Source: Prevotellaceae bacterium | GTDB taxonomy: Bacteria; Bacteroidota; Bacteroidia; Bacteroidales; Bacteroidaceae | Length of the DNA stretch: 64,000 nt | NCBI GenBank assembly: GCA_029226205.1 | Contig: JAQXXT010000079.1 | Location: forward strand, 22,325 to 86,324 | Reading direction: 5' to 3' | Shown here: positions 58,332 through 64,000 of the stretch, in pieces | Layout: every line of letters begins with the position of its first letter | Position numbering within the stretch: the first letter of the stretch is position 1 | Program-made: the position numbers and the translations under genes | Notes under the pieces: model-generated | The model's input: the letters and a program-made list of their open reading frames with translations, nothing else | What the model was told of the DNA's origin: nothing | The model's database searches: none

Positions 58332-58878
58332 AATTCCTACGCAAAAGAATCAGGGCTGTGTTAGCGGGTGGAACCTCTGACTGTTTTTTGCCATCATTTT
58401 TTCGAACAGATTCTTTTCGTTCTAGCTCAGAAAAGAATAGGAATAAGACTTTTAAGGTGTATCTAACGGAGAAAATTTTGTAAATAACATGTTTAGAAAA
58501 TTTTCTACGATAGATACGACCTGTAAACAGTATGTTTTTGAGCCAGAAACTTCATCCAAAAATCGCATGATTATGAAGTTACGACTGGTTTTTAGTTGGA
58601 TTATGCAAATAATTATGCAGAATATGAGAGCGCAAATATTGTCTATTTGTTCATCTGTCTGATATATAATAAGTTACAAAATCATTGCGGGATTCCCGAA
58701 TTTCCGACCATTTCATGGTTACATGACTTCTGTGGCCGAAATGAGCTGGAAACAATGTGAAATAAAGTGTCAGTGAGCTTTTCGATTTCATGAAATGCCG
58801 ACAATCATCAAACATCATGGGGCAATTTTGCCGCTCTCTCCTTTTCATATATCAAAGAAAATGATTAACTTTGCAAAT
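58332..58878. other. Intergenic region with a non-coding repeat element
   Basis: Holds the second copy of the dispersed element (58377-58645) and the predicted promoter of the GH53 gene (TAACTTTG, 58866-58873). No gene is seen. Confidence 0.6.
58377..58645. repeat. Dispersed non-coding element, copy B
   Basis: Related to 35884-36160, with CTGACTGTTTTTTG, TTCTAGC, GAGAAAATTTTGTAAA, TGTTTAGAAAATT, GATAGATACG and ATTATGC in order. The bases between the blocks differ. Confidence 0.6.
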
Positions 58879-59901
58879 ATGAGAAATAGGTATAGAACAA
58901 TCTTATCAGTATTGATGCTTGTGGCTGCAACCTTCGTTTTCGGCCAGAACAAGCAGGACTTCTGGCTCGGCGCTGACATCAGTGGTACGACAGAGCTGGA
59001 GGCCAATGGAGAAAAACTCTATAACAGAAACGGAGAGATCCGCGAGAATACGGCACTGATGCATGAGCTTGGACTCAATGCCGTGCGCCTTCGTGTGTGG
59101 GTTAATCCGCGCGGGGGATTCTCCGGTGCACAGGATGTGCTGGAGATGGCTAAGCGTGCCCGATACTATGGTATGGCTGTGATGATCGACTTCCATTACA
59201 GTGACTGGTGGGCTGATCCCGGGAAACAGACAATCCCGGCGCAATGGCAGTATCTGAGTTACGGTGAGATGAAGACGAAACTGTGGGAGCATACGCACGA
59301 CGTGCTTCAACTGTTGAAGGATAATCATATCGATGTGAAATGGGTACAGGTTGGCAATGAGACAACGCATGGTTTCCTTTGGCCCATGGGAAAGGCTGAG
59401 GATCATATGGATCAATATGCCGGACTGACGGAGGCAGGCTATGAGGCCGTAAAGTCCGTTTACCCTGACGCGAAGGTTATCGTTCATCTTGACGGTGGCT
59501 GTGATCAGAAACGTTATGACTTTATCTTCGACGGTCTGAAGAAATATGGTGCTCACTGGGATATGATCGGTCTGAGTGTTTATCCTTATTGGGATGTTCA
59601 GACGAAGTTGGAGAAGGACTGGCATGGCACTGTCAAAGACTTCGCTGCCAATATCCGACATCTGTATCAGAAATATGGTTTCGAGTGTATGGTTGTGGAG
59701 ACGGGAGCAGAAGCCAAGCAGCCTGTTGAAGGCAAGAAGATCATTGCTGCCATTATCCGTGCTGCGAAGAATGACTGCGACGGTCATTGTCATGGCGTGT
59801 TCTATTGGGCCCCGGAGGCAGAAGGTCAATATCCGCTTGGCGCTTTCGACAACCATCGTCCGACAATCATCATGGATGCTTTCTCTGAAGCTGCGAAATA
59901 A
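58879..59901 (+). CDS. GH53 endo-beta-1,4-galactanase
   Basis: About 340 residues from MRNRYRTILSVLMLVAATFVFGQ. A signal peptide precedes a GH53 barrel: FWLGADISGTTELEANGEKLYN, VRLRVWVNPRGG, FHYSDWWADPGKQTIP, the acid/base Glu in VQVGNETTHGFLWP, and the nucleophile Glu in VVETGAEAKQP. It cuts beta-1,4-galactan side chains of pectin in the periplasm or outside. The -7 box TAACTTTG lies only 5 bases before the ATG, so a leaderless mRNA is possible. No SusC/SusD pair is adjacent. A terminator follows. Confidence 0.92.
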   Translation: MRNRYRTILSVLMLVAATFVFGQNKQDFWLGADISGTTELEANGEKLYNRNGEIRENTALMHELGLNAVRLRVWVNPRGGFSGAQDVLEMAKRARYYGMAVMIDFHYSDWWADPGKQTIPAQWQYLSYGEMKTKLWEHTHDVLQLLKDNHIDVKWVQVGNETTHGFLWPMGKAEDHMDQYAGLTEAGYEAVKSVYPDAKVIVHLDGGCDQKRYDFIFDGLKKYGAHWDMIGLSVYPYWDVQTKLEKDWHGTVKDFAANIRHLYQKYGFECMVVETGAEAKQPVEGKKIIAAIIRAAKNDCDGHCHGVFYWAPEAEGQYPLGAFDNHRPTIIMDAFSEAAK

Positions 59902-59949
59902 GGGGCCTTTATATAAAAGGTGTAATATTCTGTAGAACTCTCCATACAC

Positions 59950-59985
59950 AAAGGGACCACCATATAAATGGCAGTCCCTTTTTTA
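59950..59985 (+). terminator. Intrinsic terminator after the GH53 gene
   Basis: AAGGGAC..CCATATAAATGG..GTCCCTTTTTT: stem with an internal CA/CA bulge and a T tract, convergent with the phosphoesterase gene. Confidence 0.75.
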
Positions 59986-60003
59986 GAATATTATAGAGTC
60001 TGG

Positions 60004-61437
60004 TTAGAGCATCACCTTGGAGTAGTAGCTCTTGTTGCCGGCCTTCACAGAGACGACATACACGCCTTTGCGGAGCTGGGAAACATTGAGCGTGTTGCCG
60101 GTGCCCTCTGCTGCTTTGGCGCCACCTTCCGTGTAAACGGTGATGGTACCGGCCTGAGTACCCTTGGCGACGTTGTAAACGCCACCGGCCTTACCCGTCA
60201 TGTTCTCTCTTACGCCGGAAGGAGTGACATTCTCCACCTCCGTTACTTCTCCGACTTCCAATGTCTTGGTGAGGTTGTCAACCGGACCGATGACTTCATA
60301 GATGTGGTCATGGCCCTGGAAAGCTACCTGAATACCCAGTTCATTGAAGACGGGGAGCATAGCTTCACGGACCTTGCGGCCGTCAGCATCGCTCTGGTGG
60401 CTCTTGCTACCCGTGAACATATTCTTATGGAAAGAGGCAATACGCCATTTCACGTCCTGATGGGCAGCAACTTCCTGACGCATCCATTTGGCAAGGGCAT
60501 CGAAGTAACCGGGAGTATTCCAATCCTCATAGTTGATGACGAGATAGAGCGCATCGCCATAAACAATGGAGAATACGGTACCATTCATATCCGTACGTAC
60601 GGCAGAGGTAGCGTTGAATGTCGTGTCGTTGTTAAAATGATAGTAGAAGTTGTGATTGCTGCTCTTGTCATGGTTACCTTGTGTGACAATCAGCGGATTG
60701 GTCATCCACACATCCTGCATCGTAGAGAACCACTGCTCATACTCCCACTCAGAGTTGTTGGAGCCGGAAGTCTCTACGAGGTCACCGTTACAGAGAACGA
60801 ACTTGGAATCAGGTACAAGCTTCCGGGCGGCATGGACGGTCTTCTGCGTGATGTCGAACATCTCATCATTCTGAGCCTGCGTATCGGTGATATAGATGAA
60901 GTCATAGCCCTCGGGATAAGAAGCGGTAGCAGTCGTGAACTGTCCGATCTCGCTCCATCCATTCTCATTGCCTACACGGTAGGAATAGGTCGTGCCGGGC
61001 TTCAGTCCTGTTGCGACAACCTTATGAGTATAGTAGGACTTCTTCTCATTCGGTGTGACACCAGTGAGCTTGTTCTTGGCAATGGAGTAGTTGAGATCCT
61101 TGACGAGCGTGTTGTTGGCATCAATGACAACGGCATTGGCGAAATCTGCCTCTGTGGCATCAGCCTTCTCCACGATCTCCAACTTTCCATTGCTCACGGA
61201 GGTATTGGTGAACCAGGCGAAAGCCATGCGGGATGTAGGATCACCGTTGAGCGTCATGTTAATACTATAAGGTGTGGTAGATGCCTTCATGGCACCGTAG
61301 GTACGACAAAACTGTGTCCATGCGGGAACAGTGAAGTCACTCTCGTTCAATGTGATTTGGTTCTGAGCCTTGGCGGTACCGCAGAGAGCGGCGACAGCGA
61401 TGATGGCTGATGTTAGCCTGAGTTGAATTGTCTTCAT
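60004..61437 (-). CDS. Metallophosphoesterase (purple acid phosphatase-like), secreted
   Basis: 477 residues. A signal peptide ending in KAQ is followed by an Fn3-like N-terminal domain (YYTHKVVATGLKPGTTYSYRVGNENGWSEIGQFTT). The metal motifs are FIYITDTQ, GDLVETSG, TQGNHD, FHKNMFTG and QGHDHIYEV. The C-terminal VSQLRKGVYVVSVKAGNKSYYSKVML is a sorting-type tail, so it is probably a surface or secreted phosphatase. A TAACTTTG box lies at 61487-61494. It is divergent from the CotH gene. Confidence 0.9.
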   Translation of the reverse strand: MKTIQLRLTSAIIAVAALCGTAKAQNQITLNESDFTVPAWTQFCRTYGAMKASTTPYSINMTLNGDPTSRMAFAWFTNTSVSNGKLEIVEKADATEADFANAVVIDANNTLVKDLNYSIAKNKLTGVTPNEKKSYYTHKVVATGLKPGTTYSYRVGNENGWSEIGQFTTATASYPEGYDFIYITDTQAQNDEMFDITQKTVHAARKLVPDSKFVLCNGDLVETSGSNNSEWEYEQWFSTMQDVWMTNPLIVTQGNHDKSSNHNFYYHFNNDTTFNATSAVRTDMNGTVFSIVYGDALYLVINYEDWNTPGYFDALAKWMRQEVAAHQDVKWRIASFHKNMFTGSKSHQSDADGRKVREAMLPVFNELGIQVAFQGHDHIYEVIGPVDNLTKTLEVGEVTEVENVTPSGVRENMTGKAGGVYNVAKGTQAGTITVYTEGGAKAAEGTGNTLNVSQLRKGVYVVSVKAGNKSYYSKVML

Positions 61438-61676
61438 TGTTGTTTCTTTTTGGTGTTACATTTCCGGCCGGTTATTGAATTCGTTGCAAAGTTAGTGCCT
61501 ATATATTTCTTCATGACGACAGAGTTATATCAAAGATATGACAATTGAAAAAGTAGTATTTGCGTCATTAATTTTCAAGATGGGTACCCTAAAACTTGCT
61601 GGATTCGATAATAAATGAGGAAACAATCCGTTATTTACTAAGTAGTACTATTTTTTCTATTAACGCAGTAAGAATG

Positions 61677-63440
61677 ATGAAAATAAAATTGTGGAATGCA
61701 TTGTTCCTCGTTTTCTTGACAATCCCGGCAATCCTCTCAGCCCAGACGACGGGAGGAAAGGTATCGGGTACTCTTCCCGTTGTGTATATCAATACCAAGG
61801 GAGGTCAGGAAGTAATGGTGAAAGACAAGTACATCGATGCAACAGCTTATATTGATGCCCTCGGACTGTCTGGATATAAAAATATGGCATCCAGTTCTGC
61901 GCCTGATACTTTATCGATAAAGGGACATGGTAACTATACTTTCAGAGCTTTCAACAAGAAACCTTTTGGACTCAAATTTTCCAAGAAGGTTCAACCGCTC
62001 GGTATGGCCAAAAGCAAGCAGTTTCTCTTGATGTCGGCCGCAGATGACGCCCATGGCGCACTGGCAAATCTTACCGGATATGAATTGAGTCGCCGCCTCG
62101 GACTGGCGTGGACCCCAAATGCTATTCCTGTGGAACTGGTATTCAACGGCAACTATCGTGGTCTGTACATTCTCACAGAGAAAATCAAGGTTGACAAGAA
62201 CCGTGTGAATATTGTAGAGCAGAACGACAACGAGACAGACCCCGAGAAAGTCAAAGGTGGATGGCTTGTAGAGATAGACAACTATGATGCTGATCCCCAT
62301 ATCAATGTCAATATGGGTGGCAGAACGATGTGGGTGACTTATCATTCTCCGGAAGTGCTCTCTTCCATTCAGCAGCAGTATCTGCAGAGTCAGTGGGACT
62401 CCATTGCTTCTTCTCTGTATGTCAATAATGCCAAGGATACGGAATGGGAGAAGCATATTGATATGGAGTCACTTGCGAAAGTCTATCTCTGCAGGGAATT
62501 GCTCCAGGACGAGGAAGGATTCCATGGAAGCTGTTACCTCTATAAGGATATTACGGATACGAAATGGCATTTCGGTCCGGTATGGGATTTCGGCAATGGC
62601 TTTGCGGGAAATACTCATAAGTATATCTTTGACCAGCCGGAATTTACAAACTGGGTGATCGACCGCGCGTGGAAATTTGACCGTTTCCGTGAGACCGTGA
62701 AGACACTTTGGAAATCTTTCTATTCCGGGGGCTTCGCTACGATGGATGAATGGCTCGATAATACGGCCACGACACTCTCACAGGCTGCCGTTTGTGATTA
62801 TAACCGTTGGAAGGATGACCAGCCTTCGAATGGTGGCAGTAAGGTACAAGTGACCAATGATGAAAAGGCAAAGGCTGCGGAATGCAAGAGCTTCCTCCAT
62901 GACAAGGCGGCATGGCTGCAGGAACAGTGGTTTCCACAGCCGGGTGACAGCATCAATATCTATGTCTATACCGATAACTTTTCTGCGGTCCCCTATCTTT
63001 ATTGGTGGGGCGGAAAATCAACGGCTCCGAAATGGCCTGGTGAGAGAATGACCGATACCCGTGTGGTGGGTGACAGTATATTCCATACAAAGCGTCTGCC
63101 GAAGGGTGTCAATATCATCTTCAGCCTTGTCGATGACAATGCCCAGGATATCTCGTCGGCAGCACAGAAGACGCAGACCGAGGATATCAAGGATGTGGAG
63201 CGTGACACGTGGTATTATTTCTATCAGGCAGCCGGATCAGCCTCACAGAATAAGAATGGTCGTTATAAGGATATCACTGATCAAATGAACCAACGTATCG
63301 CTACAGCTATCACGACTCCTGTTCAGCCGAAGACTGCTAAAAAGACAGTGCGATACAATCTTTCCGGTCAGCAGGTAAATGACTCCTACAAGGGTGTTGT
63401 TATTGAGAATGGCCGTAAAGTACTCCTCTCACGGCAGTAG
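61677..63440 (+). CDS. CotH-family protein, secreted, with a starch-binding-like domain and sorting tail
   Basis: About 588 residues from MKIKLWNALFLVFLTIPAILSAQ. The CotH-type core is seen in RAFNKKPFGLKFSKKVQPLG, LSRRLGLAWTPNAIPVELVFNGNYRGLYILTEKIKVDKNRVNI and GPVWDFGNGFAGN. Around residues 440-540 is a CBM26-like module (INIYVYTDNFSAVPYLYWWG) and the end is VRYNLSGQQV..YKGVVIENGRKVLLSR, a sorting-type tail. CotH family members act as protein kinases or bind spore or cell-surface structures; the activity here is not shown. Two adjacent Met codons, 61674 and 61677, are possible starts. Confidence 0.82.
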   Translation: MKIKLWNALFLVFLTIPAILSAQTTGGKVSGTLPVVYINTKGGQEVMVKDKYIDATAYIDALGLSGYKNMASSSAPDTLSIKGHGNYTFRAFNKKPFGLKFSKKVQPLGMAKSKQFLLMSAADDAHGALANLTGYELSRRLGLAWTPNAIPVELVFNGNYRGLYILTEKIKVDKNRVNIVEQNDNETDPEKVKGGWLVEIDNYDADPHINVNMGGRTMWVTYHSPEVLSSIQQQYLQSQWDSIASSLYVNNAKDTEWEKHIDMESLAKVYLCRELLQDEEGFHGSCYLYKDITDTKWHFGPVWDFGNGFAGNTHKYIFDQPEFTNWVIDRAWKFDRFRETVKTLWKSFYSGGFATMDEWLDNTATTLSQAAVCDYNRWKDDQPSNGGSKVQVTNDEKAKAAECKSFLHDKAAWLQEQWFPQPGDSINIYVYTDNFSAVPYLYWWGGKSTAPKWPGERMTDTRVVGDSIFHTKRLPKGVNIIFSLVDDNAQDISSAAQKTQTEDIKDVERDTWYYFYQAAGSASQNKNGRYKDITDQMNQRIATAITTPVQPKTAKKTVRYNLSGQQVNDSYKGVVIENGRKVLLSRQ

Positions 63441-63483
63441 AAATATAAACTGATCCACTCCGTTGTGAAAAATCTTCAGGAAC

Positions 63484-63517
63484 TTGTATTGATTCTCAAG
63501 TATTCTCTTTATCTTTG
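63484..63517 (+). promoter_or_regulatory. Promoter of the DUF4186 gene
   Basis: TATCTTTG at 63510-63517, 11 bases before the ATG, with TTG at 63489-63491 (18-base spacer). Confidence 0.6.
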
Positions 63518-63528
63518 CACAAAAAATA

Positions 63529-63954
63529 ATGTGTAAGGAGTTATCACTTTTTCCTGAAGAGGATGATGAAGAGCAACAAGACAAGAGGGAGATCGACAGT
63601 ATCGATCTCTCTCCGCTCTTCGACCGGCTTGCCAAAAGCAAGTTCCGTAGTTCTTTCTATCTCAATGCCAAGGATAAAGAATATATCCAAAAGAAGGGCT
63701 GGGAGAAGATAGAGGAAGGAACGAGGGAAACAATAGCCAGACGACTTGCGCCTGCTGTGATCCCCAATGACGGTAAACAGACGCCGATGCGGCATGGCAT
63801 CTTTCCGCCATTCATCGCCCAGCATGCCACCGGTTGCTGTTGCCGTAACTGTCTTCAGAAATGGCATGGCATTCCCAAAGGCAGAGCGCTGACCGTAAAG
63901 GAGCAGATCTATATCACCCGTGTCATCATGGAGTGGCTGCGCCGACACTGTTAA
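63529..63954 (+). CDS. DUF4186-family protein
   Basis: 141 residues. FRSSFYLNAKDKEYIQKKGW, LAPAVIPNDGKQTPMRHGIFPPFIAQHATGCCCRNCLQKWHGIPKGRALTVKEQIYI is the conserved DUF4186 core with a likely metal-binding CCC.NC and His pair. The first 30 residues are acidic (EEDDEEQQDKRE). Function unknown. Confidence 0.9.
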   Translation: MCKELSLFPEEDDEEQQDKREIDSIDLSPLFDRLAKSKFRSSFYLNAKDKEYIQKKGWEKIEEGTRETIARRLAPAVIPNDGKQTPMRHGIFPPFIAQHATGCCCRNCLQKWHGIPKGRALTVKEQIYITRVIMEWLRRHC

Positions 63955-64000
63955 TCAAACGTTCTTGCCCAACTGGTAAGCCTCGTCAAAGGCAGGCGTT
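63955..64000 (-). CDS. Partial CDS at the right edge (C-terminal 14 residues)
   Basis: On the minus strand a frame reads TPAFDEAYQLGKNV then a stop codon at 63957-63955, 1 base after the DUF4186 stop codon. It is the C-terminal end of a gene off the window. The ending would suit a flavodoxin-fold or NAD(P)H-flavin protein, but 14 residues cannot identify it. Confidence 0.35.
   Translation of the reverse strand, partial: TPAFDEAYQLGKNV

Overview
The window looks like a chromosome segment of a Bacteroidales bacterium, most probably a Prevotella-type (Prevotellaceae) species. Four things point there. Promoters have the Bacteroidota form TTG-N19-TAnnTTTG instead of sigma70 boxes. Secreted proteins end in short C-terminal sorting-type tails. 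Conserved families such as DUF4491, DUF4251 and the 1.4-kDa-scale giant CoA-dehydratase activase are typical of this group. Host genes are moderately GC-rich with short intergenic gaps. No rRNA, tRNA or CRISPR array was seen.

Region by region. 1-3.7 kb is a minus-strand housekeeping run (rsmG, an MBL-fold hydrolase, ruvC, a ModF-like twin ABC ATPase and a partial exported protein). 4.1-9.4 kb holds a small tail-bearing exported protein, rplU-rpmA with a structured leader, a sugar O-acetyltransferase, a proline iminopeptidase-like hydrolase, pepD, a small membrane protein and an OmpH/Skp-like lipoprotein. 9.4-18.7 kb has nth, a FecCD permease, penicillin-binding protein 1A, an MFS/two-part chromate transporter operon and a membrane-bound AraC regulator. 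18.9-23.2 kb is one 1445-residue 2-hydroxyacyl-CoA dehydratase activase.

23.30-30.15 kb is an AT-rich insertion of about 6.83 kb: a complete-looking Microviridae (Alpavirinae-like) provirus. It carries the replication initiator (VP4), major capsid protein (VP1), pilot protein (VP2) and five or more small proteins, all on the minus strand, and no integrase. It is bracketed by a 20-bp direct repeat with one mismatch that resembles the XerD half of a dif site. A canonical promoter sits at the left edge pointing out of the element. In the circular phage genome it would read across the attachment site into the replication operon, so integration separates promoter and operon. A 38-codon membrane peptide with its own promoter and terminator lies downstream of VP2 and is a candidate lysis gene.

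30.2-43.9 kb returns to host genes: DUF4251 lipoprotein, threonine aldolase, Bcp peroxiredoxin, TauE/SafE permease, a periplasmic glutathione peroxidase, a NimA-like flavoprotein, an SDR, a GH25 lysozyme, pabB, a HAD phosphatase, a dicarboxylate/amino-acid symporter, and a remarkable in-frame fusion of two membrane TPR regulators. 44-47 kb carries a frameshifted BspA-like leucine-rich-repeat protein flanked by two paralogous small peptides. 47.3-57.7 kb has a C_GCAxxG redox protein, phosphoglucomutase, DUF4491-rlmH, uvrA, a CBM20-CBM20-HAD phosphatase fusion, a beta-helix lipoprotein and a di-iron Fe-S repair protein. 57.8-64 kb has a DnaQ-type exonuclease, a GH53 galactanase, a metallophosphoesterase, a CotH-family protein and a DUF4186 protein.

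The host intergenic regions are seeded with at least four families of short palindromes, one 121-bp repeat pair, and a pair of diverged ~270-bp non-coding elements. A 30-codon relic of a bile acid:sodium symporter gene lies in the 1-kb gap before the GH25 gene.
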